A DNA stretch of 64,000 nucleotides from Brachybacterium alimentarium (GTDB lineage Bacteria > Actinomycetota > Actinomycetes > Actinomycetales > Dermabacteraceae): NCBI RefSeq assembly GCF_002332425.1, contig NZ_NRGS01000022.1:210187-274186 (forward strand). The letters are read 5' to 3'. The notes below the pieces were generated by a model. It did no database searches. It saw only the letters and a program-made list of their open reading frames with translations, and was not told where the DNA came from. Position 1 is the first letter of the stretch, and the number at the start of each line of letters is the position of its first letter. A program made the translations under genes and the position numbers. This document shows, piece by piece, positions 41,798 through 50,290 of this stretch.

Positions 41798-43482
41798 GTG
41801 CACGCACCCGCGCCGGTGCCGGCCGGGCGCACGGTGTCGCGATGCCCTCCCGGCGCCGCGACGAGTTCGATCCGACGCCCTGGCCCGTCGCCCTGCTGTG
41901 CGGCACCGCCGGAGGGTTCGCTGCCCTGGCATCCTTCCCGCCCTACGGGCAATGGATGCTGCTGCCGGTCTCGCTCGCCCTGCTCACGGCCGCGCTGCTC
42001 ACCCGCAGCACGTGGGTGGCGCTGCTGGGCTCGCTCGCCTGGGGTGCGGCGTTCTTCATCCCCCTGACGGCCTGGGCGAACATCTACGCCGGCACGATGC
42101 CGTGGATCGCCCTCGGGCTCTTCGAGGCGCTGTACATCCTGCTGTTCGGCCTGCTCGCCCGCACCGTCCTGCATCGCCGCGGGCTGTGCCCGTCCACCGC
42201 CGTGGTGATCTCCGCTCTCTGGGTGGGTGTCGAGACGCTGCGCAGCCATGCGCCGTGGGGCGGTCTGCCCTGGGGCTCCACCGCCTTCGCCCTGGCAGAA
42301 TCGCCGCTGCTGAACCTCGGGCCGTGGATCGGGATGGCAGGGCTCGCCTTCGTCGTCGCGTTCCTGGGACAGATGCTGCTGTACGGCGTGCTGTCCCTGC
42401 TGGGCCGGCGCCGCCGCGGTCTGACCGGCTTCGCCGGCGTCTGGGCACTCGCCCTCGCGGTCGCCGCGATCCTCGCCACCATGGTGGTCCCGCATCCCGT
42501 GAACCGTGCTCCGGCCGACCGCCCCTCGCTCACCGTCGCCGGTATCCAGGGGTCGATGGACCCCATCGATCCGGTCACCATGGCGATGCCGGACGACGTC
42601 TTCCCCCACCACCTCGACGTCACCCGCAGCACGATCGAGGACGCGGCGGCCGACGGCCAGGACCTGGACCTCATCGTCTGGCCCGAGGACTCCACCGGCT
42701 ACGACCCGCGCCAGGACCCGTGGATGGCGCAGCAGATCAGCGACGCGGCCGCTGACGCGAACGCCCCGGTGCTCATCGGCACCCAGAGCGCGGTGGGGGA
42801 GACCCAGCGGCTGAACGAATCGGTGCTCTACGCCGCCGACGGCTCGACCCCGTACACCTATGCCAAGCGCCATCCGGTGCCCTTCGGCGAGTTCGTCCCG
42901 ATGCGGGATGTCTTCCGTGCCGTGACCGACAAGGTCGACCTCATCACCCGCGACATGATCCCGGGTGAGGAGGTCGGCGTGATGGACATGGACGCCATCG
43001 GCGAGGGTGACGCCAAGGTCGGAGTCCTGATCTGCTTCGAGATCGCGTACGACAACCTCGTCGACGACGTCGTCGAGGACGGGGCCGAGCTCATCGTGGT
43101 GCAGTCCAACAACGCTCTGTTCGGCGACTCGCACGAGGCCATCCAGCAGCTCGCCGAGGCGAAGGTCATGGCGGTCGTCTCCGGGCGCAGCGTCGTCCAT
43201 GTCTCGACGGTCGGCCACTCCGCGATCTTCACCCCGGAGGGGCGCCAGCTCGCCTACGTGGACCATTGGGACCAGGGCGCGGTGCTCGCCGACGTGCCGC
43301 TGCGCACCGGCATCACCCCTGCGGTCGCCGGCGGCCCGTGGATCGCCGTCGGGATCTCCGCCCTCGGGGTCCTCGGTCTCCTCGGCGCGCTGGGAACTCG
43401 GCACCGCGCCCTCGCCCCGCCCACCCGTGGACGGGCTCGTCCCCGCCCCCGGAACAGCCCCACGAAGAGCCCCGAGAAATGA
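41794..43482 (+). CDS. lnt: Apolipoprotein N-acyltransferase
   Basis: Membrane enzyme that adds the third acyl chain to lipoproteins. The 562-residue protein has an N-terminal membrane part (about eight helices, 30-235) and a nitrilase-type catalytic domain. The triad is visible: E298 in WPEDST, K358 in YAKRHPVPFGEFVP and C414 in ICFEIAYD. The last helix is followed by a basic Pro/Arg tail. In mycobacteria this activity is fused to Ppm1; here the two are separate genes whose stop and start overlap (ATGA at 43479). An FKBP lipoprotein in this window is a likely client. Confidence 0.92.
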   Translation: MSARTRAGAGRAHGVAMPSRRRDEFDPTPWPVALLCGTAGGFAALASFPPYGQWMLLPVSLALLTAALLTRSTWVALLGSLAWGAAFFIPLTAWANIYAGTMPWIALGLFEALYILLFGLLARTVLHRRGLCPSTAVVISALWVGVETLRSHAPWGGLPWGSTAFALAESPLLNLGPWIGMAGLAFVVAFLGQMLLYGVLSLLGRRRRGLTGFAGVWALALAVAAILATMVVPHPVNRAPADRPSLTVAGIQGSMDPIDPVTMAMPDDVFPHHLDVTRSTIEDAAADGQDLDLIVWPEDSTGYDPRQDPWMAQQISDAAADANAPVLIGTQSAVGETQRLNESVLYAADGSTPYTYAKRHPVPFGEFVPMRDVFRAVTDKVDLITRDMIPGEEVGVMDMDAIGEGDAKVGVLICFEIAYDNLVDDVVEDGAELIVVQSNNALFGDSHEAIQQLAEAKVMAVVSGRSVVHVSTVGHSAIFTPEGRQLAYVDHWDQGAVLADVPLRTGITPAVAGGPWIAVGISALGVLGLLGALGTRHRALAPPTRGRARPRPRNSPTKSPEK

Positions 43483-44240
43483 GCATGAGACCGTCCACCG
43501 CACCCCTGCCGCCCACCCTCGTCGTGATCCCCACCTATGACGAGCGCGAGGCGCTGCCGGGAACCCTGGCACGGCTGCGCGACGCCGTCCCGGAGGCCCA
43601 CGCCCTGGTGGTCGACGACTCCTCGCCGGACGGCACCGGGGAGTGGGCCGACGAGGTGTCGCACCGCGACGACCACGTGCACGTCCTGCACCGCGCTGGG
43701 AAGGAAGGGCTCGGCCCCGCCTACCTGGCCGGCTTCGGCTGGGGGCTCGAGCACGGCTTCGCGCAGCTCGTGGAGATGGACGCCGACGCCTCCCACCGGC
43801 CCGAGCAGCTGCCCGGCCTGCTGGAGGCCGTGCGTCGGGGCGCCGACCTCGCGATCGGCTCGCGCTGGGTGCCGGGCGGCCGCGTGCACGACTGGCCGCT
43901 GTCGCGCCTGCTGCTCTCCCGTGTCGCGAACCTCTACGTGGGGGCGCTGCTGGGCCTTCGCGTGCGGGATGCGACGGCAGGGTTCAGGGTCTTCCGCGCC
44001 GAGCTGCTGCAGCGGCTCGTGGCGCAGGACATCGCCTCCCAGGGATACTGCTTCCAGGTCGACATGACCCGTCGTGCCCGGGCGGAGGGCGCCGTGATCG
44101 CCGAGGTGCCGATCGACTTCGACGAGCGCACCGAAGGGGCCAGCAAGATGTCCCCGCGCATCGTGCGCGAAGCGCTCGTGCTGGTCACGTTCTGGGGACT
44201 CTCACGCGGCGCCCAGCAGGTCCTGAAGGTGCTGCACTAG
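43479..44240 (+). CDS. ppm1: Polyprenol monophosphomannose synthase
   Basis: GT2 glycosyltransferase that transfers mannose from GDP-mannose to polyprenol phosphate, feeding protein mannosylation and lipoglycan synthesis. In 253 residues: LVVIPTYDEREALPGTL, the metal-binding DADASHRPEQLPGLL, and the DPMS signatures GSRWVPGGRVHDWP and ATAGFRVFRAELL. No C-terminal membrane helices are present. ATG 43479 overlaps the lnt stop, and TAGTCT at its 3' end may be the -10 box for fxsA. Confidence 0.92.
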   Translation: MSMRPSTAPLPPTLVVIPTYDEREALPGTLARLRDAVPEAHALVVDDSSPDGTGEWADEVSHRDDHVHVLHRAGKEGLGPAYLAGFGWGLEHGFAQLVEMDADASHRPEQLPGLLEAVRRGADLAIGSRWVPGGRVHDWPLSRLLLSRVANLYVGALLGLRVRDATAGFRVFRAELLQRLVAQDIASQGYCFQVDMTRRARAEGAVIAEVPIDFDERTEGASKMSPRIVREALVLVTFWGLSRGAQQVLKVLH

Positions 44241-44243
44241 TCT
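44238..44243 (+). promoter_or_regulatory. Candidate -10 box for fxsA
   Basis: TAGTCT overlaps the ppm1 stop codon and would give a leader of about 28 bases containing AAAGGGA before ATG 44278. Confidence 0.4.
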
Positions 44244-44277
44244 GGCGACATCCGAGGACCACAGAAAGGGAACTCGC

Positions 44278-44844
44278 ATGAGCTCAGCACAGGGGACCGG
44301 CCCCCGACCCGCCGACAGCTCCACCGGGACCGCGCCGTCGCGCCGATCCTCGCGCTGGGGCTCGCTGCTGCCCGTCGGGATCGTGGTGCTCGGCCTGCTC
44401 GAGCTGACGATCCTGGTGATCATCGGGATCAACACCAGCCTGTGGTGGTCGGTGCTGATCATCGCCATCGGCTGGGTGGTGGGCATCGCCCTGCTGGTCG
44501 CCGCCGGCCAGCAGTCGTTCGTGCGCCTGCGCTCCCTGGTGCAGGCGGTCCGGGGCCGTGGTGACGTCCAGGACCATCTCTCGCGCCCTGCGTTCACCCT
44601 GCTGTCGGCGCTGTTCTTCTTCTTCCCCGGGATCCTCACCGATCTGATCGGGATCGTGCTCCTGATCACCCCCGTGCAGCGGAGGTCGGTCCAAGCGGTG
44701 GGCCTCGCGAGTGGTTCCGGCAGCGCCCGCCGGGTGCTCTACCGCCGCAGCGGCCACGGGGTCATCGACGGCGAGATCATCCTCGACGCACAGAAGCCGC
44801 GGGACGGCGACGGCCCCACGCCGCCCACCATCGCGCAGGACTGA
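44278..44844 (+). CDS. FxsA family membrane protein
   Basis: A 188-residue membrane protein of the FxsA family (FxsA in E. coli suppresses F-plasmid exclusion of phage T7). Three hydrophobic stretches are seen (LLPVGIVVLGLLELTILVII, SVLIIAIGWVVGIALLVAA, SALFFFFPGILTDLIGIVLL), with the family GILTDLIG motif. The C-terminus is charged. The function in actinobacteria is unknown. AAAGGGA precedes the ATG. A bidirectional terminator separates it from rbpA. Confidence 0.85.
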   Translation: MSSAQGTGPRPADSSTGTAPSRRSSRWGSLLPVGIVVLGLLELTILVIIGINTSLWWSVLIIAIGWVVGIALLVAAGQQSFVRLRSLVQAVRGRGDVQDHLSRPAFTLLSALFFFFPGILTDLIGIVLLITPVQRRSVQAVGLASGSGSARRVLYRRSGHGVIDGEIILDAQKPRDGDGPTPPTIAQD

Positions 44845-44868
44845 GCCCCTCCCGAGCCGCCGACCACG

Positions 44869-44914
44869 ACAGCGCCCCCGCCCCGCCGAGAAGGCAGGAC
44901 GGGGGCGCTGTTCT
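44869..44914. terminator. Bidirectional terminator between fxsA and rbpA
   Basis: A perfect 12-bp stem, ACAGCGCCCCCG (44869-44880) with CGGGGGCGCTGT (44900-44911), encloses a 19-base loop between two convergent genes. T or A residues flank both sides weakly. Confidence 0.75.
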
Positions 44915-44928
44915 CGCGCGGAGACCGG

Positions 44929-45279
44929 TCAGAGGTTCCGACGCTGGTGGAGCTTGCCGGCGCGCAGGAGCGCGAGACGCTGGTCCAGGAGCACCTGGAG
45001 GTCCTCCTCGCTGCGACGCTCCAGGAGCATGTCCCAGTGGGTGCGGACCGGCTTGCCCGGCTTCATCTCGGGGCGCTCGTGGTCGCGCAGCAGTGCCGAG
45101 GCACCGCACCGGCACTCCCACACAGCGGGGACGTCGGCCTCGACGGAGAACGGGAGGACGATCGTGTGGTTGTTGGGGCAGTCGTAGACCGCCTCCTGAC
45201 GCGGAGCCGCGAGGACTCCTTCGTCGGTCTCCATGGAGAGGGAACCCAGTCGGGTGCCTCGCAAGCTTCGGCTGCTCAT
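44929..45279 (-). CDS. rbpA: RNA polymerase-binding protein RbpA
   Basis: Actinobacteria-specific transcription factor that binds RNA polymerase and the principal sigma factor and stabilises open complexes. The 116-residue protein has the N-terminal SSRSLRGTRLGSLS tail, the zinc-like core CPNNHTIVLPFSVEADVPAVWECRCG and the sigma-interacting C-terminus KPVRTHWDMLLERRSEEDL. AGGAAG lies before ATG 45279. A GC-rich hairpin (45308-45331) is in its leader. It is one of the clearest markers that the organism is an actinobacterium. Confidence 0.95.
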   Translation of the reverse strand: MSSRSLRGTRLGSLSMETDEGVLAAPRQEAVYDCPNNHTIVLPFSVEADVPAVWECRCGASALLRDHERPEMKPGKPVRTHWDMLLERRSEEDLQVLLDQRLALLRAGKLHQRRNL

Positions 45280-45307
45280 GCGGGTCTCGCTTCCTGGCGG
45301 GGGATGA

Positions 45308-45331
45308 GGGCGGGCGGACGGAACCCCGCCC
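45308..45331 (-). promoter_or_regulatory. Leader hairpin of rbpA
   Basis: GGGCGGG (45308-45314) pairs with CCCGCCC (45325-45331) in the 5' untranslated region, about 30 bases before the rbpA start. It has no terminator tail; a role in mRNA stability or regulation is only possible. Confidence 0.35.
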
Positions 45332-45395
45332 GGTGAGGTCTATGGGTGGCAACGCACGATGGCCCGGATTTGTTCCGGCTCGCCATGTCTCGTGC

Positions 45396-46232
45396 TCACG
45401 CTCCGTCGAGCAGCTCCGAGAGCAGGTCGACGCGGTTGGTAATGATACCATCCACGCCCTTGACCAGCAGATCGTGCATGGTCACCGGGTCGTCGACGGT
45501 CCAGACGTGCACCTCGCAGCCGGCCCGGTGGGCCGCGGCGACGTTCGCCTCGGTGACGACCTGGTATCCCTGGTGCTGCTCCGGGACCTGGAGCGCACCG
45601 TACGGCGCGAGGATCCGACGGATCACCCGATCGGGGGCCTCGACGGCGCGAGCGGCGAGGAACGACGCCATCACGCCGCGCGAGGGACTGTGCACCGGGA
45701 GCGTCCCCGTCGCCGCCTGCACGGTGCGGATCGTCCTGCGCACGATGGCGCCGTCGAAGCCCGCGATGCACACGCGGTCGGCGCTGCGTGTGCGGGCGAT
45801 CGCGGAGACCGCCGGCCCGATGGCGGAGGGCGCCTTCACATCGATGTTCACCGGCACGTCGGGGAAGGACCCCAGCACGTCCTCGAGCATCGCGAGCGGC
45901 TCGCCCCCGGCCAGACGCACCCCTCCGGCCTGCTCGGCCGTGAGCTCCGCGATCCGTCGCGGATCCCCGGCGGTGCGCAGGAGGTCCTCGTCGTGAACGG
46001 CGAGGGCCAGCCCGTCGGCCGTCGCGCGCGTATCCGTCTCGAGCATGTCTGCGCCCGCTGCGAGAGCGTCCTCGAAGGCGCGCAGGGTGTTCTCGGCACC
46101 GTCGAGCGCGAGGCCGCGGTGGGCGATCCTGCGCGGCCGCGGGCCGGGCAGGAACCTCGATGCGGGAGCTCGGCGCGAGTCAGCGCGGCGGTCGGTGCGT
46201 CGGTCAGCTCCGCTGGTCGTCGATGAGGGCAT
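45396..46232 (-). CDS. Glycerophosphodiester phosphodiesterase
   Basis: Hydrolyses glycerophosphodiesters to glycerol-3-phosphate and an alcohol. The 278-residue TIM-barrel protein shows the GDPD signature IAHRGLALDGAENTLRAFED, the acid pair METDTRATADG (here LETDTRATADG) and VHDEDLLRT, with VNIDVK later in the barrel. No signal peptide is apparent, so it is probably cytoplasmic. ATG 46232 is preferred over 46277 because AGGAGG lies six bases upstream; the start lies inside the 3' end of the SURF1 gene (29-bp overlap). Confidence 0.88.
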   Translation of the reverse strand: MPSSTTSGADRRTDRRADSRRAPASRFLPGPRPRRIAHRGLALDGAENTLRAFEDALAAGADMLETDTRATADGLALAVHDEDLLRTAGDPRRIAELTAEQAGGVRLAGGEPLAMLEDVLGSFPDVPVNIDVKAPSAIGPAVSAIARTRSADRVCIAGFDGAIVRRTIRTVQAATGTLPVHSPSRGVMASFLAARAVEAPDRVIRRILAPYGALQVPEQHQGYQVVTEANVAAAHRAGCEVHVWTVDDPVTMHDLLVKGVDGIITNRVDLLSELLDGA

Positions 46233-47088
46233 CCTCTTCCTCCTCGTCCTGGGTGGGTCGACGGGTGCGCGGCACACGTCGGGGTCGGTGGTCGGCGGCA
46301 GCGGGGGAGCCGTCCTGGGCGTCGTCCTCGGCCAGCTCCTGCACGGTACGCCGTGTGCGGAGGGTCAGCGCGACCGGGAAGAACAGCGCGAACAGCCACC
46401 ACTGGACCGAGTAGGACAGATGCGGGCCGAGCGAGGTGTCGGGATCCGGGAGCGCGCGGGGGCGGGCGGAGGGCTCCGGGTCCTCCTGGGCGAGGTCGCC
46501 GTACGCCCGGGTGACCAGCTGGGGCTCCTCCTCCGGCAGCTGCTCTGCCACCTGGGGCGGGTTGACCGAGTGGACCTGACCGGCAGGGATCTTCCGATCG
46601 AGCGTCGGCTCGGCCGGTCGCAGGCGGGCCGTGATGCTCAGCTCGCCCTCGGGCACGGCCGGCGGGTCCGCGGGGGCGGAGACGTCGCCCTGCGAGCCCA
46701 CCCAGCCGCGGACCACGAGGAGCGTCTCGCCGTCGTCGCTGTGGAACGGGGCGAGCTGCCAGAAGCCCACGTCGCCGTCGAGCTGACGGTTCCTCACGTA
46801 CAGGACGCAGTCCGGGTCGGTGCAATAGCTGCCCGTGAGCTCGACCGGCGTCCAGTCGTCCGTGGCGTCCAGCTCCGCTCCCGGGCTCGGGAGCACCTCG
46901 TCCAATGGAACGGGAGTGGCCTCGTAGTTGGCCTCGACCACGGCGGCCACATCGCGCTTGCCCTCGAAACGGCCGAACTGCCAGAAGCCGAGGCCCACGC
47001 ACAGTGCCGAGGCCAGCAGCACCCCCAGGGCGGCCAGCAGGAAGTCACGGCTGAGGAGGGTGCGGCGCAGTGCTGATCGCTGGGTCAT
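46204..47088 (-). CDS. SURF1-family cytochrome oxidase assembly protein
   Basis: Membrane protein linked to heme a insertion and cytochrome c oxidase assembly. The 294-residue protein has two membrane helices (about 15-36 and 228-248) flanking an extracytoplasmic domain. SURF1 signatures are FWQFGRFEGKRD near the N-terminus, LVVRGWVGSQ and the C-terminal HLSYSVQWWLFALFFPVAL. The cytoplasmic tail is acidic and arginine-rich. Its ATG overlaps the stop of the upstream gene (ATGA). Confidence 0.88.
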   Translation of the reverse strand: MTQRSALRRTLLSRDFLLAALGVLLASALCVGLGFWQFGRFEGKRDVAAVVEANYEATPVPLDEVLPSPGAELDATDDWTPVELTGSYCTDPDCVLYVRNRQLDGDVGFWQLAPFHSDDGETLLVVRGWVGSQGDVSAPADPPAVPEGELSITARLRPAEPTLDRKIPAGQVHSVNPPQVAEQLPEEEPQLVTRAYGDLAQEDPEPSARPRALPDPDTSLGPHLSYSVQWWLFALFFPVALTLRTRRTVQELAEDDAQDGSPAAADHRPRRVPRTRRPTQDEEEEDALIDDQRS

Positions 47089-47606
47089 CCGGCGACCGGT
47101 GCGAGGACGGTTCCGTATGCCCCGGGCAGCGTCGTCAGCAGATGCGTGCCGCTGTCGCTGAGCGCTGCCGGGAGATCGTCGACGGCGAAGCCCACCAGGA
47201 GCACGAAGGCGATCGCGGTCAGCGCAGCGAGCACGAAGCCGAGCACGGTCACCGTGATGGTGACTCCCAGCCGCAGGCGAGGGCGGTCCGTGACCGGCTT
47301 CGCGGGTGGGAAGCCGTAGTCCTCGTCCTCCAGGTGGTTATGGCTCCACATCCCGGGGTTGACCACGGTGATCGGGTAGGTGCTGACCCGATCGCGGGGA
47401 CGTGCCCCGCTGGCCGGGACGTCCTCGGAGTCGAGCAGCGGGGCCGCCGCTGCGTCCTGGGAGGCCTGTGCGCCGTGCGACACCCAGAGCCGCCATCCGG
47501 CCGGGACCGGCCCCCAGCCGGGCCCGGGGCGGAAGTCCGTCGGCGGGGTCCACCCGTCCCGGGGCGGCTCCGGCCAGTTCGGCGGGGGGTTGAACTGCTC
47601 GGTCAC
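47085..47606 (-). CDS. FNPPPNWP-type membrane protein, short
   Basis: A 173-residue protein that I cannot assign a function. Its N-terminus carries the Trp/Pro motif QFNPPPNWP, PPTDFRPGPGWGPVPAGWRL, closely matching the N-terminus of the upstream gene product. A linker and one or two helices follow (about 113-140, TITVTVLGFVLAALTAIAFVLL). GTG 47606 overlaps the stop of the upstream gene (GTGA), and its stop overlaps the SURF1 ATG. Sharing the motif with its neighbour suggests duplication of the N-terminal module. Confidence 0.7.
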   Translation of the reverse strand: MTEQFNPPPNWPEPPRDGWTPPTDFRPGPGWGPVPAGWRLWVSHGAQASQDAAAAPLLDSEDVPASGARPRDRVSTYPITVVNPGMWSHNHLEDEDYGFPPAKPVTDRPRLRLGVTITVTVLGFVLAALTAIAFVLLVGFAVDDLPAALSDSGTHLLTTLPGAYGTVLAPVAG

Positions 47607-48844
47607 GCAGGGACGTCCCAGGAGTACACGTCGACGTAGTTGTTGTACTGCAGCGTGTTGCCGCCCGCCTTCACGAAGTCGAAGAGCACCGTGATCGTGT
47701 AGGTCTCGCCCTCGGTGAACTCGTAGGAGGAGTCGTAGTCGAGTCCCGACTCGTCCAGGGCGTACGTCTCCGTCGCCGAGTCGACGCTCCCGCCGTACGG
47801 GGTCTTGACGCTGAAGGCGTAGTTCGCGAAGCTCATCGACCCCTCGGTCACGGTGACCTCGGCAGTCATCACCAGGTACTCGCCGTTCTCCGCCGGCTGG
47901 ACGGTGCCGCCGTAGGCGCTGGGCAGGTCCTCCGCCTTCTTCCACTCCATGCTCACGGCAACCTCGCCGGAGCCGTTCTCGCCGGTGACCTGCTTGGACT
48001 CGGCGGAGGGATCGATCGTGGGCAGCGGGGTGGTCGGCTCCGGCGACGCGGGCTCGGAACCCTCCGCCTCGGTCGCCGCCTCCTCCTCGGTGGCGATCTG
48101 CTCCTGCGCGGTGGTGGTCTCCTCCTCGGCGTTCCCATCGCCGCCCAGCAGCAGGATCCCGCCGACGACCGCGACGACCAGTGCGGCCACCAGGAACAGC
48201 ACGATGCATCCGAGCCACCAGAACCGGGCGACGACGCCCTTCCGGGGAGGCTCGCCGGAGGCAGTGGTCGCGGTCCAGTTCTCGCCGGAGTCCGCGCTCG
48301 GCAGGCCCTCGGCAGGCGACTGCCCGTAGGCGGGCGAGGACGGGTAGCCAGTGCCGTAGGCGGGCGCCGGCGACGCCTGACCATAATCCTGGTACTGCTG
48401 GTCGTAGCCCTGGCCGGGGCCATAGCTCTGGTCCTGGACCGGAGTCTCCGGCGGAACGGGCGGCGCTGACTGAGCTGACTGAGCTGATTCAGCCGACTCA
48501 TAGGGTGCGGCCTGCGCGAGATCGGCCTCGAGATCAGGCCCGAGGTACTCGTCGGTCTCCGCAGCACGCGGCTGCAGCGCGTCATCGGTCGACGAGTCCT
48601 CGAGATGGGAGGTCTCGACGGGCTCCTCCGCATCGTCGTTCCCGCCGTCAGCGGGTTCCGGCGTCACGTCGGGCTCAGTGGAGGCCGTGTCGTCCGCGGT
48701 GTCGTCTGCGAGGTCGGACGTCACCCAGAAGTTCCAGCCCTCCGGGGCCGGGCCCCACGACGGATCCGGCTGCCATCCCGGAGGCGGGCTCCAGTTCGCG
48801 TCGTCGATCGGCCAGTTCGGCGGCGGATTGAAGCGGTATGCCAT
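47603..48844 (-). CDS. FNPPPNWP-type membrane protein with DUF4352-like domain
   Basis: A 413-residue protein with the N-terminal module RFNPPPNWP, PPPGWQPDPSWGPAPEGWNFW (about 4-38). A long acidic, then Gln/Tyr/Gly-rich disordered region (45-205) follows, with a single membrane helix (about 215-240) and a Thr/Glu-rich spacer. The last 120 residues are an extracytoplasmic beta domain resembling DUF4352 (VAVSMEWKKAEDLPSAYGG, EYLVMTAEVTVTEGSMSF). Topology is thus cytoplasmic N-terminus, exposed C-terminus. Divergent from fabG. Function is unknown; a sensor or adaptor at the cell surface would fit. Confidence 0.72.
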   Translation of the reverse strand: MAYRFNPPPNWPIDDANWSPPPGWQPDPSWGPAPEGWNFWVTSDLADDTADDTASTEPDVTPEPADGGNDDAEEPVETSHLEDSSTDDALQPRAAETDEYLGPDLEADLAQAAPYESAESAQSAQSAPPVPPETPVQDQSYGPGQGYDQQYQDYGQASPAPAYGTGYPSSPAYGQSPAEGLPSADSGENWTATTASGEPPRKGVVARFWWLGCIVLFLVAALVVAVVGGILLLGGDGNAEEETTTAQEQIATEEEAATEAEGSEPASPEPTTPLPTIDPSAESKQVTGENGSGEVAVSMEWKKAEDLPSAYGGTVQPAENGEYLVMTAEVTVTEGSMSFANYAFSVKTPYGGSVDSATETYALDESGLDYDSSYEFTEGETYTITVLFDFVKAGGNTLQYNNYVDVYSWDVPA

Positions 48845-48970
48845 CTGAGTAGGACCTTCCCGAGGCTGGAATGCGCGGACGGGCACCCCACGATTCCCGA
48901 CACTGTCTCGACACGTATCGTAGAGCACGCACGTCCTACGAGTTCGCAGCCCCCATCGCAAGGAGCCCAG

Positions 48971-49696
48971 ATGTCCGACGCCACCATCGAGCCGCGCAGT
49001 GTCCTGATCACCGGAGGGAACCGGGGGATCGGCCGCGCCATCGCCGAGGAGTTCGTCCGCCGCGGCGACAGGGTGACCGTGACGAGCCGCTCGGGGCAGG
49101 GCGGTCCGGAGGGAGCGCTCACCGTCCCGGCCGAGGTCACCGACGGGGAGAGCCTGGACGCCGCGATCAAGGCGGCCGAGGACGCCCACGGCCCGATCGA
49201 GGTGCTCGTCGCGAACGCCGGCGTGACCGATGACCAGCTGCTGCTGCGGATGAGCGACGACTCGTTCGAGACCGTGCTCGACACGAACCTGTCCGGGTCG
49301 TTCCGAGTCGTCAAGCGGGTCATCAAGTCGATGATGCGCAAGAAGAAGGGCCGCATCGTGCTGGTCGGCTCCGTGGTGGGCCTGTACGGCTCCCCGGGCC
49401 AGGTCAACTACGCCGCCTCGAAGTCCGGCCTCGTCGGCATCGCCCGCGCGATCACGCGCGAGCTGGGCTCGCGCGGCATCACCGCCAACGTGATCGCCCC
49501 CGGCTACGTGGACACCGAGATGACTGCTGCTCTGGCCGACGAGGTGCAGGCCGGCTACAAGAAGGCGATCCCGGCGGGCCGCTTCGCCGCGCCCGAGGAG
49601 ATCGCCCGGGTCGCAGCCTTCATCGCGAGCGACGATGCCGCCTACATCTCCGGTGCCGTCATCCCTGTCGACGGCGGTCTGGGCATGGGACACTGA
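48971..49696 (+). CDS. fabG: SDR family oxidoreductase, FabG-like 3-oxoacyl-ACP reductase
   Basis: NAD(P)H-dependent reductase of the short-chain family, 241 residues. The cofactor motif is VLITGGNRGIGRAIAEEF and the structural NAG is in VLVANAGVTDD. The catalytic Ser-Tyr-Lys is in LVGSVVGLYG and YAASKSGLVG, and IAPGYVDTEMT with PVDGGLGM is typical of FabG. AGGAG precedes the ATG. It stands apart from other fatty-acid genes, next to a SixA-like phosphatase, so a role in mycolate-free FAS II elongation or another reductive step is inferred, not proven. Confidence 0.85.
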   Translation: MSDATIEPRSVLITGGNRGIGRAIAEEFVRRGDRVTVTSRSGQGGPEGALTVPAEVTDGESLDAAIKAAEDAHGPIEVLVANAGVTDDQLLLRMSDDSFETVLDTNLSGSFRVVKRVIKSMMRKKKGRIVLVGSVVGLYGSPGQVNYAASKSGLVGIARAITRELGSRGITANVIAPGYVDTEMTAALADEVQAGYKKAIPAGRFAAPEEIARVAAFIASDDAAYISGAVIPVDGGLGMGH

Positions 49697-49735
49697 TCCG
49701 GAACTTCCACCGAACGAAGGCGTGAACGCACCTCC

Positions 49736-50281
49736 ATGACCACCTCGTCATCTTCGTCATCCTCAGACCCCGACAGTCGTCTGCTGCTGATCATGCGTCA
49801 CGGCAAGGCGGAGAGCGGCTCCGGCCAGATGGACCACGAGCGCCGGCTCGCCGAGCGAGGAGAGGCCCAGGCGAGACTCGTGGGTGAGTACCTCGAGTCG
49901 CAGCACGTGCTCCCGGCGCGCGTCCTGGTCTCCGATGCGGTGCGCACCGTGCAGACCTGGGAGGCCGCCGTCTCGGCGATGCCGGGCTTCGAGGGGACCG
50001 TCACCTTCCACGAGGACATCTACGACGGCGGGGTCGGGGATCTGCTCGGTCTGCTGCGCGAGGTCGGCGACGAGCATCGGGTGGTCATGGTGATCGGACA
50101 TGAGCCGACGATGGCCGCGCTGATCTCGCTCCTGGGGGACGAGGACTCCGATCCGGGGTCCATCGCCCAGGCGCGCATCGGGATGCCCACCGGCGGGATG
50201 GGCGTGCTCTCCGGGGCCCTCGACCACTGGTCGGACCTGGGGGAGGACGCACTCACCGTGCACACCGTGGTGCGCCCCTGA
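49736..50281 (+). CDS. Phosphohistidine phosphatase SixA-like protein
   Basis: A 181-residue histidine phosphatase. The catalytic RHG is in LLLIMRHGKAESGS, the second His in VIGHEPTMAALI, and conserved SDAVRTVQTWE follows the family pattern. SixA removes phosphate from histidine phosphotransfer proteins; the substrate here is unknown. The Ser-rich first 15 residues precede the core. It is convergent with serB, with only nine bases between the stops. Confidence 0.83.
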   Translation: MTTSSSSSSSDPDSRLLLIMRHGKAESGSGQMDHERRLAERGEAQARLVGEYLESQHVLPARVLVSDAVRTVQTWEAAVSAMPGFEGTVTFHEDIYDGGVGDLLGLLREVGDEHRVVMVIGHEPTMAALISLLGDEDSDPGSIAQARIGMPTGGMGVLSGALDHWSDLGEDALTVHTVVRP

Positions 50282-50290
50282 GCTGACGGC

